Below, piece after piece: positions 48,696 to 61,900 of a DNA stretch of 64,000 bases (within the stretch, counting starts at the first letter, position 1; each line of letters starts with the position of its first letter). A program made the translations under genes and the position numbers. The notes beneath the pieces were generated by a model that saw nothing but the letters and a program-made list of their open reading frames with translations, searched no databases and was not told the DNA's origin. The stretch is from NCBI RefSeq assembly GCF_002078875.1, contig NC_034412.1:33123103-33187102 (forward strand), written 5' to 3'. The stretch is from Numida meleagris. Its lineage: Eukaryota > Chordata > Aves > Galliformes > Numididae.

Positions 48696-51600
48696 CACTG
48701 AGGTGGAATAAACACGAAAAGACATAGTCCACACTGAAGCTGTTCTCTGGGCATTTCCGATTTAAGGAATAGCACATTTACTCTCCCATCAGATGTACAA
48801 TTCATCTAGACCAGATACTGATATTGCAGAAGGCAGAGCTATTATTTCCATTCTTTGTAGAAATAAACTGCAGATGTTCTTGTGTTGTTACACAGATGGT
48901 CTTGTGTTGTTATACACCCCATGTATGGCTTTTTGTTTTGGTTTTAATTTTTTTTTTAACAGTTCTTTGCTTTAGGAGTCCCAGCGATAGTGTGGAATTA
49001 ATAACTGTCATTTTTGTACAGGGTACTTTTTGTGGGAGCTATGCTTACAGAAGTTCTGCACTAGTAGATAGATCTGATATTTAGGTTTTCTGAGTTTCTA
49101 GGTACGTGGTTTCCAGAAGTTACTATTGAATCTAATAGAACAGTTATGTTAGTGAACATTTAACTTACTCTTTTGGCTTCCTCATCAGACTTTTTTTTTT
49201 TTTTTCCTGATGTTAATGATTTTTCAGCATTTTTGTTCAATTTGCTTTTAATGAAAGTTATTAGGTGTGTCTGATAACATATTCAATGCATTTTTTGTTT
49301 GGGAAAGATTTCTAAAATTAATACTATCTAAATCATTGGTTAATCTAGTTTTTTATTATTAGGTGTATTTCTAAGAACTTTTTCACAGTAATATTTTTTT
49401 AAAAGAATAAAGAATTGTCAATAGATCTTTACCAGGTTATGCTTTTGTGGAATATTTTTATGTTAATGATGTTTCACCAAATGCATGGCAGTAACAAAAG
49501 TTACCTAAGGTCATAAATCTCCATCCTACTGTTTCAAAGTCAGTTGTTAGAAGAAGTTATAAAAGGACATAACTGGAGTTTCTAAATTCAATATTCATAG
49601 TACTAAGCCATAGAATTATATTTGGTTATTTCTGAGCTACTAAATATATTTTATCGATAGATTGTTTTGCAAGCTGACCTGTTTACTTTCTGTGACTGTC
49701 AAGTTCAGATTTGCTCTAGTAGAGTAAGTATACGTTATTGTTTCCAAAAAAGTTTTATTTGTGCCCAGGTGTTGATATTGCTCAGGGGAAAGAGTTGCAG
49801 ACCGTATTGATAGACAATTATTCTTAAAAATATGGATTTTAAAACATACAAGTATTCAGTGAATCCCTGTAATCTTTTAAGTGCTATTATAATTTGCACT
49901 GGTTTTATTTCAATCAGTTTGCTAATTCTTATTTATTCCTGCCTTTCTTAAAGCACACAAACCTGCTTGATCTTCATTTTTTGCTCTTCTTGATTTTGTT
50001 TATTTCTTGTTTATTTGCCAGATAAAAGCTCTTTCAATTAGTAGGTTATTATATTAACTCTTACAATGAAAAGAAAATAGCCTCTGAATATATATCTAAT
50101 CCTTACTGAGGATTTTTTATTATTTTAATTTTAATACTGGAGTAAAAATGCATATATAGACTTCATGTTCAGACGAATGTAGAGGCAGTAAGAATCTCTG
50201 TAATTATGCCATTAGTTAATAGTCTTTGGAAGTATGTAAAAAGAGATGATAAAAATTTACTTGTGACTAACATGAAAACAGAGTAGCATTCCTTCTGATA
50301 TTTACTTGCTATCTATGTAAAAAAAATCCTACAGTGAGTATTGTGCCTTTTCTGAATAATCAAAATCATCATGCAAATGGTAAGCCTGCTTTTCTGAATA
50401 TTTCTGCAAAAAAAAAAAAACCAATACAAGCTTATGCCACACATAAATACTTGCTCAAATCTTAATCGGCTGGAATTTTGGATCTGTAAATGGCACCAAG
50501 ATGACTCATGTTTTATCTTCACATCTTCTGCAAACAAGTTATGCTGCCAAAATGATCAAACTTTGTTGGTCATCACAGGACACCTGCAGTCAGCAAACAC
50601 TCAACACAAATGAGAGACACTAGGAAAATCAATATTTTAAAGAAATATTAAGAAGTGACTGTCCCTATGATTTCTCACTAAAGAAATGTAACCAGAGACC
50701 TATGTGGAGGCAGTATTTTTGTAGGAACATAATCAGGGACGTCTAATATAGTATCAAGACTTCTATTACCTGGCCATAGCTAAGAAGAAGTCTGAGTTCC
50801 GGTAGTGGAACATTCAGGTTCTTAATCAAAAAAAAAACAACTTCTTGGTCATTATTTATGATAGTATATGTGATCTGTCAATGATGTACTAGTTTAAAGT
50901 GGTACCAGTGTCAGAGTATAACATTGAAGGAAGATGTTTATGCTCAAGTTGTTTTACTAAAATTTTTGAGAAGTGCTTTAACCAAAGAAATATTTCAAAG
51001 AATGTGTTGCTAGAAGGAGGACAATTAGAGAGAGATCCACAGGCACAGGAGATGAGACAAAATACTTCTATTTTTTTCTGATAACTAGATCTGATAGTCA
51101 ATGTAGATTGCCAACTCTACAACACTTAACTAAAATCACAGAGACTAAACCTATGGGTTATTAAAAAAAAAATAAATTATTTCACAATTTGTTGCAAAAT
51201 TATTGTCAGAAAAACAAATTTGTAAGTAGCTAGCAGGTAACTCCCATTGTTTTCCTAAGCAGTTACACTGCCACTGTTTGCAGATATGATTTGAAAATAT
51301 TTAAAATAAAATTTCCAGAAAAATATACAACCCTCCTCCTTTGCCCAGTTATCTATTCTGATCGAATAAACACTGACATCATTGTAGGCACCTCTAATGT
51401 AATAAAATAAGGATTTTATTCAGACAATCAAATTTAGAAGCACTTCACTGATCAACTGCATCACTCATAATATCTATATTTAACATTTCTTGCAATGAAA
51501 ACATGGAGCCTAGAGAGTTTTTCCCTCTTTTGGAAAAAAATAACAACAAAAAAAAGCTTGCCATACATGCCTTTTCCAGACAATCTTTGCTGCAATTAAG

Positions 51601-52923
51601 CAAAGTTTAGTATTCTAACTTGTAACTTTCTCAGCTGGTTAGTGGACTTTGTGATTTACTTTCTACAGTAAGGTACCAGAGAGTTATATATTTGTGCAAG
51701 ACTGCCTAATCAAATTTTTCTTGGAGAACTCTTCAGCAGCAAGACAAAATTCAGTTCCAAAATGGTTTTAACAAAAATAATCACATTTAGAAGACTGTGT
51801 CAGCATACGCAAGAATGTATAGAAGCAAAATCTCCAAGTATTGTATAGTTTGATGTTTTTCAAATTTTTGTACCATTTCTATATTTCTATTATTGTGGGA
51901 AATAGAACTGTAAATTATGTTGGGAAAAAAAATTATCACTTTGAAATGAAAAACAACAGTTCCTGCCCTGATTGGTCACAGTGGTAGTGAAGACTGGAGA
52001 CAGGTAACCGAGCAAAACCAAACAAAAACATGAGCTTCTACTGTTTCCCTTAAAAAAAAACTCTGCAGACTTTAGTTTACTCAGTCAGTAAGTCCATCAA
52101 AATCAGTATAAAGCCCTGCCACATGTATTTCCATATTTAGAATTGAAAATATTTGTTGTATAACATAGGATTTAGTAAAAAACTATACAGAGAACAGTTT
52201 GATTCTTAATTGAGTAAGAGACATCCTTTATTTTTTTTGCTATGATAACTCTCTTGTATTTAGTTATCACTGCTAGGAGTATTGCAGTTTACAAAGGTGC
52301 TAATGAACCTCTTTAAATACCACAGATTATTTCAGGAATGTTCTTCTGTTGGGATTTTGCAGTGGTAAAGGAATTTCACACAACATGAGAGAGAAACATA
52401 ATCTGTTTTCCTTTTTTTTTTTCTTCAAATAGAAAAAAGAAAACAAGAATAGTGTCAACTAAATGACACTAATTTATTTCCATCAAATGTTCCTGTTAAA
52501 ACTCGTTTTGCATTTAAAATAAAAAAATCAAATATAAAGAGGAGGGGGAATTTATTCTCTGGATAAACACAAGCTTGATTTATTGCTTTTTAGAATGTTA
52601 CACATTTCCGAAGTGATGGTAATACTTACTATTGCCACTTTAGTCAAGTATCTATCAAAATATATTTATGGGTTTAAACGCTGAAAAGATTCAGATGGGG
52701 CATGTTTTATATCCTGTTTCTTGCTTTGCACTTTTTTTTTTTTCAGGTAATGTGAAGGTATCTTGATTTTTTTCTTTTTTTATTTTTGTCTTGTTTGGGT
52801 AGGTTTTTTTCTTTTATATTTTTCAATCAGAGATTTAAATTTATGGAGGAAATGGATGTTTGACAGCAACCTTTCAAATGCGTAAAGGACCCACCAAGCA
52901 GCAGAAATGGAAAATTTTAAAGA
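48696..52923. other. AT-rich non-coding stretch, no gene recognised
   Basis: No gene, RNA gene or named repeat. Overlapping opposed frames at 50889-51101 (-) and 50899-51081 (+) are shadows of one another without a domain. Several short A and T runs. Confidence 0.6.
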
Positions 52924-52938
52924 GGGGGGGGGGGGGGG
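52924..52938. repeat. G15 homopolymer
   Basis: Fifteen uninterrupted G. A run this long can fold into a quadruplex and is a common site of sequencing error, so its length should be treated as approximate. Confidence 0.9.
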
Positions 52939-53958
52939 AAGTATTTTAAATATAATGGTTTCAGAAAAACATACGGTAGGTTTCAAATAATTCAGTAGAA
53001 GTGTTTCTCGACAGCTACTCTATAACACAAAAGAGAGACCAAACACAACTGACATAAATATTTTCTCTGGTAAGACAGAGACTATAAGAAAAATCATCAT
53101 AAATAGGCATAGCATTTTTAATTAGATGACTCAATTTATCTTAAACTATATTACAACATGCAATTTAAATTTGATAATGTAATGGCAAAGCTCTAAATGT
53201 ACAGAGTTCCTGTAATTATTGAGAATTTCTCAAAAATCACTGTCCTCCGACAATGGACACATCAAGTTCCATGTGTTCTGTTCTTAGAAAAGCTGCATCT
53301 CATTTTAATCTTGGGCATTCAAGTGGTGTGCTGGGGGTTCGGTCACACAATTAATTCCTGTAAAGTTCTGAAAGTAACAGGGGTAAAATGTCTAAGAACA
53401 GAACATAGCTCTGAGAAATTGTGGATGACAATAGCTATGTAGAATCTACTTGGTAATTGCATTATCATTTGAATTTTCCAAAGGTCCTGTGGAGAAATAG
53501 TATTTCACGGGTTTTTGGTTTGTTTTTCATTGAAATCCACTGGAAACACAGAAGGCAGATGGAGAAACAATCAGGAATCTGACAAAAAAAGAAAAAAGTA
53601 AAAATGGAATTTCACAAGAAAAAGTTTTGCAGCTTTACAGATGGAATACTTAGATATTGTTCCACTGTTAGAAGACAATCTACCAGAGAATTAAGCAGCT
53701 TATTTGCATACTGATTGCTAGTTATTCTTAAAATACTTCTGTAAAGTTAAAACACAGAGCTTGAACCAGAACTACAGGAAGCTAACTGCCTGTAGGATTT
53801 CCTTGAAGTTCATCCTTCAGGAAATCATTATTTTGCTCCACCAGTTTCTGAAACTGATTGGGATACTCCAGGGCAAGTAAAACTAGTATTCCCGTTCTTA
53901 TTAATACTTACTTAGTAAATCAAAATGTATCACCACTGAAAGAATAAATTGCACATTA
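52939..53958. other. Non-coding stretch with a wide 15 bp inverted repeat
   Basis: TGTTCTGTTCTTAGA at 53274-53288 is exactly complementary to TCTAAGAACAGAACA at 53391-53405, separated by 102 bases. The 81-codon frame at 53197-53442 spans it but shows no recognisable domain. Nothing else identified. Confidence 0.6.
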
Positions 53959-54081
53959 AAATAATGGAATCACCAAGGTTGGAAAAGACTTCCAAGATCA
54001 TCCAGTCCAATCCTCCACCTATCACCAATATTTTCCACTAAATCATGTCCCTCCGTACAACATCTAAATGTTACTTGAACA
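53959..54081 (-). mobile_element. CR1 LINE 3' fragment, antisense
   Basis: aatggaatcaccaaggttgg, then cttccaagatcatccagtcc and caatattttccactaaatca tgtccctc matches the antisense 3' end of CR1. About 120 bp are left, ending near ttacttgaaca. Confidence 0.85.
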
Positions 54082-54162
54082 GTTAGAACTTTTATAGAAG
54101 TATATTTGAGATTTAACTAGAATATGTTCCAGGACCCTTAGTCAAAAGGAGGGAGGTAAGGC

Positions 54163-54333
54163 TGAGGCTGCCCAGAGAAGTTGTGGATACCATCACCAAG
54201 GACATTCAAGGCCAGGTTGGATGGGGCCCTGGACAGCCTGATCTAGTGGGTGGGAACCCTGCCCACAGTAAGTGGTTGGAACTGGATGGGCTTTAAAGTT
54301 CCTTCAACCCAAGCCTTTCTATGAGTCTATGAA
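54163..54333 (+). mobile_element. CR1 LINE 3' fragment, sense
   Basis: ggctgcccagagaagttgtg, then gacattcaaggccaggttgg atggggccctgg, then tggttggaactggatgggct and cctttctatgagtctatgaa form a CR1 3' UTR with its terminal repeat, in the sense direction. It points away from the antisense piece at 53959, with about 80 bp between them. Confidence 0.9.
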
Positions 54334-55071
54334 TTTTACTTAAATTAGTTCTTCATGTAGATGAACTCAAAAAATGAGTTGTTTTCTGTTTTTAAATTAG
54401 GAATTCAGAATCAGTGGAGTCAACACCATTTAAAAAACAACACCAAAATGCAGTAGTCCCAGTAACAGCTGAAATACGATCCTCATCCTCCTGATGAGGA
54501 CTTTGAATAGAAGTATATGTGTCCAAAAGTAAACTGTTCAGTCAATTCAGTCTGTATGGGCAAGAGAAACAGAAACTAAGAAACTATTCATAGCCTGCTG
54601 AAACATTGTTTCATTCCATTTTTTTTTCTTTGCATTTTAGGTGGATTTTAGTCTGTTGAGCTGACAGTGAGAGCTGACCTTCAACTGCTCCTCCCCATCA
54701 TTGCCTTTCTTGTCACCAGAAATGACATTGCTACTTTCTGGGACATCAGTACAGGGAGCTATCTCTAGACGAAAATTCCCTCATTCCCTCATGAACGTAC
54801 CCATTCCTCCCACCCCTCTGAATACCAAAGGGATCACTGTCTTGAGCTGACTCACTGCACCATCACACAAGTGGTGGGGCTAACACATACTGCAAGTTGT
54901 AGACAAGACAGTCAGGGCCACAGGAAGATTTGCAGAAGCCCTCAGCAAAACAATCTTCATTTCTGTGGAACTATGTTGTCATACACAATTTTTTGTGGCA
55001 TTTATTGTGATCTCAAGCCAACAGTTCTTTTCTTGTATTCTCTTCAGTTCTTTATCTTTCATGTCCCTTGG
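54334..55071. other. Non-coding stretch, moderately G+C-rich around 54640-54960
   Basis: The block at 54640-54960 is less AT-rich than its neighbours. A pyrimidine-rich run ending TTTTAG (54641) resembles a splice acceptor, but the following frame is soon stopped in the phases I checked. No repeat family recognised. Confidence 0.45.
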
Positions 55072-55093
55072 AATAATAATAATAATAATAATT
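55072..55093. repeat. (AAT)n microsatellite
   Basis: Seven AAT units in a row. Confidence 0.95.
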
Positions 55094-58000
55094 CTCAGAT
55101 CTAAGATTTTACACTGCCTTGGAGAATTGTTGCTTCAATGTTCACACCTCTATCCCAAATTCAGCATTGAGGTTGACTCACTCAGCACTGCAGCATGGAC
55201 AGCAAAGAAACAAAAACACATATAAGTGCTGTAATCAAAGTATTTCAGTAGTCTTCAAATCATTCTAAACTTTCACATGCATAATGACTATTGAGGATCT
55301 GTTTGTTTTTTGTTTTTTTTTTTTTTTAATTAACACTTCACAATAATAATAGAGATCTCGGCTGAAATCAAATGACATCAGAGCACTAAATGAGAGGGAG
55401 GATATTTTGAAACTAATACCTTGTTGAGATCTTCCTAAATCACTATCAATTTCTCTGGAAAAATTGATCTTCAAAGAACATCTGATTTTTAGTCCATAGT
55501 AACTACACATAAAGCTATGCAGTTTAACTTCATAAGTTGTGTTATTACTGATTTGTAATTTATTGATTCATTCTAAGTTTCTGTCAAGCTATATTTTATA
55601 GTGCCAATAAGCAAGTCAAAATGGGTTCTGTTGAACAGAAATGGATTTCCTGAGTAATTCTGTCACATCGGGCATGCATCTGAAAACTGCCTTCATAAGA
55701 CTATTGATCTTTGTCTTAGAAACCCCTTATTATCTGATTTTTGCTTCCTGAATTTACAGTGAAAGATAGTTTTGGCTTGCTAAGAAATGTTTAGAAGACA
55801 TTAAGGTTTCTGTGCTGCTAATTTTTATTCAATTTATTTTTTATTTTTTTTTAGTTCTTTACTTTTCTAGATAAATAACCTTGTTTTGTTTTTGTAGATA
55901 GAAACCATTCAATTATCTTTTTGCTATGCCAGTCATGCCCAGTTATTCATGTATATTAAAGGCTTTCATTCCTTTGGCGCTTCTGCTAGCAGCTTTTCCT
56001 TTGCTATGGTGCTGAGATGCCACATGTAAATGCTCTACTACAGCTTGCTGGTAGCATAGGAAGACAGGACAAATTAACAACAATGTGTTTAGACACCTCT
56101 CACTATCATTACAGCTACAGCCAAACCACTTACCCATCTGAAATGTGGCATAAAGACAACAAAGGTGAGAGTCAAAGGTGTGAGGGAGATGGTGAATGTA
56201 CCGTAGGTATTACACATTCCTTGAATCTACCTCATCATCAATATCAAAGGGAGCAAACTCTATCTTTGGTCACTGCAAAAGGAAGGCAGCTCCTCTGAGG
56301 GTTGTCCTCCATAAACAGTCCTTCATCACCAGGCAAGGGAGTCAGCCCCAGGGAACAGTGACCCTGAAATTAATTAAAACAGCCCAGAAAGAAACAAAAA
56401 ATGCACTTTAATTCTCATAATCACACCTCTTTATCCAACACTTCTCTTCGTTACATTGGAGGTTCCCAGGTCCAAATAGCTTTGAAAAAATCTACTTACC
56501 TACTAAATATTCAGAAGAAGTTTGGCTTTCTTTTTGGTAATGAACAGTCTTGATAAGTTTGATCTCATAACATTGTTGTTATGGAGATTCCAGTGGTAAT
56601 GCATTTCATTATTATGTCTTCATGTAATCTATACATAATTAGAACAAGTGAATAGAAATGCATAGTCTTCCACACTCAGGGAAGTAGAACACTACAGATA
56701 TTTGCATTGAAAGCAGAGAAAATAAATTTTAATAGCTCTGGCCAGCAGTAGGTTTTGATTTGTACTGCATATTGCCATAAACCTTTTTTTTTTTTTTTCT
56801 GTGGAATTTCTTACCACAAGCACTCACTTTACAGGAAGACTTTTCAATTATTTCCAAAATTGCAATGATAGAATATTTCTTACCTTTTGAGTTTATAAAT
56901 CAACAACAAACAAGCTTCGATATTTTTCATCTCCTCAGTAGCACTTTGTCCTGTTGCTACAATATGAGTAATTCATCATAATTAAAACATTTTCATCTTT
57001 ATTTTCCACAATGACTCATCAAAATCTGTATTCAGAACATAATTTATAGAAAGTCCACGTGTCTTATGTACTTTACCTTACTCTTTGTAATGTCACTCTC
57101 TAAATACTGTAAATAGTATAGACGTTACATTTAATAGTAAGGTAACCATTTCAGTAACTATACTCAGAACCTGTGTGTTTATCAATAGTTAACATTATCA
57201 GCTGAGTAGTCTGATATTTATTTGTAAGGCCACTGTGTTTTGTACCTTTTCTTTACTGATACAACCCACGAAAGACGAAAGTAAAAAGTAAAAAAAAACA
57301 ATTTATTCAGCGTCCAATCTGTATGCTACCTAAAAGAGAAATGAATGTCATTTAGTCAAACAGTAGTTTTTTAGTATTGCAACAAAGGAAAACGGAGAGT
57401 TTCTACCAGTGGTACTATTTTAAATTCTAAACAGATGTTTGAGAAAAATCATTTATTGTCTTTTCCTAGTGAGATGTTTTTCATAATTTTGAGTGGTTCA
57501 CTCTCCAAGTCAAGAATGTTTTTTTTATCTCATGTGATGTTTGTAGTTGTATTCTTTGAAGATGGAAACTTGTCTCATAGTCTGAGTTTGACCAGGCTTC
57601 TATTACTAAAACGCATTTCTGTTTCATAGAAAGTATTTTCAGTAATACTTAAAGGCAGAGCTACCTCACTCTAAAAACATTTGTTCTGAATCTGAAGCGT
57701 TTGATTGTTCTTTTACTTCTTTTTTTTAATGTAACAAACTCTGTTTTTTTATGTGTTGCATTAAGACAATCCATTTTGCTACAAAGAGAGAAAGAACACT
57801 TTGGTGACAATTAAAAAAAAAAACTTCAACCTCATCATTGTGTCCCTTTTCATGAGCAAGCTTATCAGATGTTCACGCTATTTCTTCATATCCTTGCTTC
57901 AGATTTGAGGATTCACTGGAAAAAAAAAAACCAACAACAACACATTAGTGATAATTTTTCAATAACTTTCTATATTTTTAGGCTGTGTATTGTTTAGCTC

Positions 58001-58668
58001 ATGCTAAAATATTAGGTAAATGTGGAGAAAATCTTACTGTATACTTCAGTACAGGACAATGCACTGTATGTTTGGACTCCTGAGCAAATGCTGCTCTCTA
58101 ATTCATTTCCTTCCATTTTGAGTACAGGGACACATGCATGTTCCATATTTAACTGATTTCAGTTTAGCAATCTGGAATATCCTAGGATAAAATACTAATT
58201 TGAGTCAATGAGCCAATAAACTGTTCATGTCTCCACAATTAAAAAGAGTGGGTTGTATAATTCTCTTCTGTAGATGAAGCTGTTTTCTTAGCTGAATAAC
58301 CTCATAGGGAGTATAGCTGTGTTCTTTTGTCTTTTCACGTTTGGCTATTTGGAAGATTGATACACCCTTGCGTAAGTTCAAATGGCCTATTCCTAATCTT
58401 TTCTTGCCTAACTCATAAAGAAACTACAACACAGAATCAGAATGTTAGTGATTAAATCAAACCAATGTGAAAGGCTAATTTTACTTAGAAACAAGGGCTT
58501 TGCTAAGAGTGGGAAAGCATAGAAATAGTGAAGAAAATATAAGGGATGACTCAAAATACTGCATTTTCCTACCTCTTGTCAATGTATCAATAATGAATGG
58601 CATATATCTATAAAGGAAATGTGAGAGTCACTCAAAAAATGAATACTGGATTTTTTACCCCTAAGTTA
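55094..58668. other. Non-coding stretch, no gene recognised
   Basis: A G+C-richer patch at about 56010-56350 carries two overlapping plus-strand frames (56017-56298 and 56196-56411) without recognisable domains. The rest is AT-rich with T runs near 55311-55327 and 56783-56798. Confidence 0.55.
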
Positions 58669-58960
58669 AAATGAATCTTTGATTTTGGTGGACATCTTGA
58701 TGCAACCATTTCTGCCCAGCTGGATGCCATTAAGAATCGCAACAAGATTGCCACAGGGCATCCTTGCAGTGGTATTTAAAAAGCCATTAAGACAAACCTT
58801 TAGTGCAATTGAGAGTTTATGGAATCAAATTAAAAAGGAAGAAGACCCACTCCCAAATTAAAATAACAGAAAAGATCTTATTTTAACATTGTTCCAAAGG
58901 AGCTTACATGAGGCCATTTGGCCATTCTGCTCTGATTATTGTGTTTTTACAATTATGGGC
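58669..58960. other. Compositionally complex block, possible conserved element
   Basis: About 290 bp of mixed composition (containing gatgcaaccatttctgccca, gccacagggcatccttgcag and catgaggccatttggccatt) without low-complexity runs or known repeat wording. A 60-codon frame at 58679-58861 has no domain. A conserved non-coding element is possible but unproven. Confidence 0.25.
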
Positions 58961-61900
58961 ATCCAAGGGAAAAAAAAGACAATTAGTAAGATGATTGTGT
59001 AAAATGAATGTTCTGGTTATAAGATCAAAATAACATTAGAATTCCAAGAAAATATTCTCAGTGTGCTACTTCATAATAACAAAGACTTACGTACTAAACA
59101 TTAATAGTTTAATTACAAAAATACTGAGAAAGTTATACTTAATGAGAATTGGTTTCAGTTAAAAAGGATTATTCAGTAATTGTTTTTTGCTGAACTATTT
59201 CAGAAGCTGTATTCATATATTGCTGTTATGAGGCTCTCCATAGGCAAACTGTATTACACAGTTATTGAAGACAACACAAGTCATTAAAAAAAGGAAAGAC
59301 TCAGTAGAGTGCCAAAGTTGAATGCTATATGAATTTCTAGTACTGGTAATTTGAGGTACAGGGACAGAAATTTTTAGTTTGGACCGTACCTACTCTCTTT
59401 CTGTGCTCTTCCGAATTTATTTTTCTGATCAGGCTTAGATTACTTTTTCTCTTATAATGTTTCTGGATAACTTAGAAAAACTTAGAAAAAAGGGAATACT
59501 GGAGGTTCTTCTCTGAAACTTAGGCATCGCAATCAAAATCACACATACAAGCAAAATCACACATACAAAGCAAGCAAAGAAGCTCTATTTCATGCATATC
59601 TTTCAGATTTACAAAGCTGGCATAGCTGCGTTTCTTTGCATTAGGAGTTTTCCCTGAACATTAAAATCATAGGAAGAAGGAGATCTCTTTGGAGCTCCTT
59701 CCTTCTCCATCATCTTCAGTTTGTATTTCATATGAATAATATTTACTGGAGATATTTCTACTAGTTAACAGGTAGTCAACAATTCAATTTTTAATTAAAA
59801 AAACAACAGCAACAACAAAAAAACTCATAGGAAGATTGTAGCTAGACAGACGTTCAACTTCTTCAACTGTCAAATGTAGAAATAGATTAACTGGAGATGT
59901 AGCTTAGTGTGAGCTACAATATGTGCTACTAGAATGGTCCAACAGGGAGAAATAATGATGCTCAATTTATACCGTAAAACTTTGAAAAGAATCTACTCTG
60001 TGGTAAGGAAAGTTATATAATCCAGTAAATGGATAATTAAGAAAATACTACAAACACAAAAAAGTAACATACCAAGAAAACACATAATCAAATGCAGTTC
60101 TACCCATATATTTTGTCTGGATACGTAGCATTTAACAGTAAGTCCTCTGCAGTTATTCAGAAATGAAACATTCACTGTAAAATATATTTAAAAAAAAGAA
60201 TATTCATCATCATTTATTTAATAAACTACATTAAACTGTGAAATAAATGATAGGCAACAAATATGAAACTGAATTGATGGCATTTGATATTACTGCAATA
60301 TAATTTAATTAAACATTCAAATTTTTCAACAGATTTTTTAATATTATGTTTCAATGTTTTTAAAGTGAGATTTCCGTTAGAAGATGTGCAATATTTAAAC
60401 CAATCAGTTTTGAATTCTTGGTCAAATACCATTCTTCAATATCTTTCCTTTCCTCTCCATTTTTCTTTTTTTCTTTTTCTTTCCTTCCCTTTCCCAGTTG
60501 ATCTCCCTTCTCCTAGAACACCCCATCAGAAAGTATTTTGTAACTTTTCATGTTACCTATTTTTACTATTTCCACTGATCCTAAGAACTCCTTATCTACT
60601 AAAGTCTCCAGCACACTGAACTAGCAAATCCAAATTTGAGGTTACAGACAAAGATAGAGAAAAGATGAGCTTGATGTGCCTTTTTATTTGCAGTGGCTTA
60701 GAGATTGGTTTATACTGTGCCTTACAAAATTATAAAATATCTCCCATTCTGACATCTTGTATATTGTTTCCACATTAAAAAATAAATAAATAAATAAAAT
60801 AGACAGTATTTGCCTGCATATTAGAATTAAAATAATAATCCAGTGTGTCCCATTAAACCCTGTAATTTATGAAAATTAGACTTCATATTTAGTACCTGTT
60901 TCCAAATTTTCACTCATTAAAAGTTCATTTTTTTTAAATTATTTGAGCACTTCATTCTGGGTGTTCAAAGGCTATGCAGAGCTTTCACAGATGGAGACAG
61001 GAAGCAGTGAAGCATAGAGAGAAGGCAGGCAGGAGAGATTCTCACATGACTAACTCTGCTCCGCTTCTCATTTCACGTGAAACGTCCCATGATAAGTAAG
61101 AGCTGCAAAATGTGCACATCTATATTCCACTTTTGACAACATCAGTATTTTGATCAGCCAACAGGAAATTCAAATATCTTCAAGAAACCGGATCCCCAGT
61201 GACCTGTGCTAAGGTGTCAGCACACCTGCTGTTTATCGGCATAAGAGGCTCAGATGAGTAAACACAATCTGGTGTCTTCCAGTAAAAAAAAAAAAAGTGA
61301 ACAAAGTGGTGGAGGGACAGACACTGGGCAAATATATTAGGTCTAGATGAGGAGGACATTTCCCATACATTTAAGGAAGGTAATAGCATAGGTTGATATT
61401 AATGACGGCAGAGATGCAGGACGAAGGAACCAAGAGATTTTGCGCTTTTGTATGTCTGCTTACAGAGATACCGAAAAACAAGAAATTCCCTTTGCTTTTC
61501 TTTTGGCCAGTTCCCCAATACCACCATGCTTTACACAGAAAATAGTAAATAAAATAGTGAAGTGAAAGCTTTGCCTTAAATGCAGGATGAGGCCTGTCAG
61601 TATAGCTTTTACACAGGGTAAAATTTGTTCGGAAGTTAGTTATTTTCAGTAGCAAACGTTGAACCAAATCCAAAGTGTGGCTTATTTCATAGCAGAAAGC
61701 AGTCAGCAAAATATGGCTACTGCCCCAAAGAGCCTGTCATCTAATTTATCAAAAGATACAGCAAATGAAAACAGTATGAGCAAAAAACATAAATGAAGAT
61801 AAAAACTAATGATAAACATAGGTTAAAGTTAGAATCACTGACAATATTGTAAATAATATCTCAGAAGGCTATAGTTTGCTATGTACTAGGAAGTTCTTCA

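Noticed and set aside
54600..54760. Splice-acceptor-like tract followed by a short reading frame
   Set aside because: Stops follow quickly, no donor pairs with it, and pyrimidine tracts ending in AG are common here.
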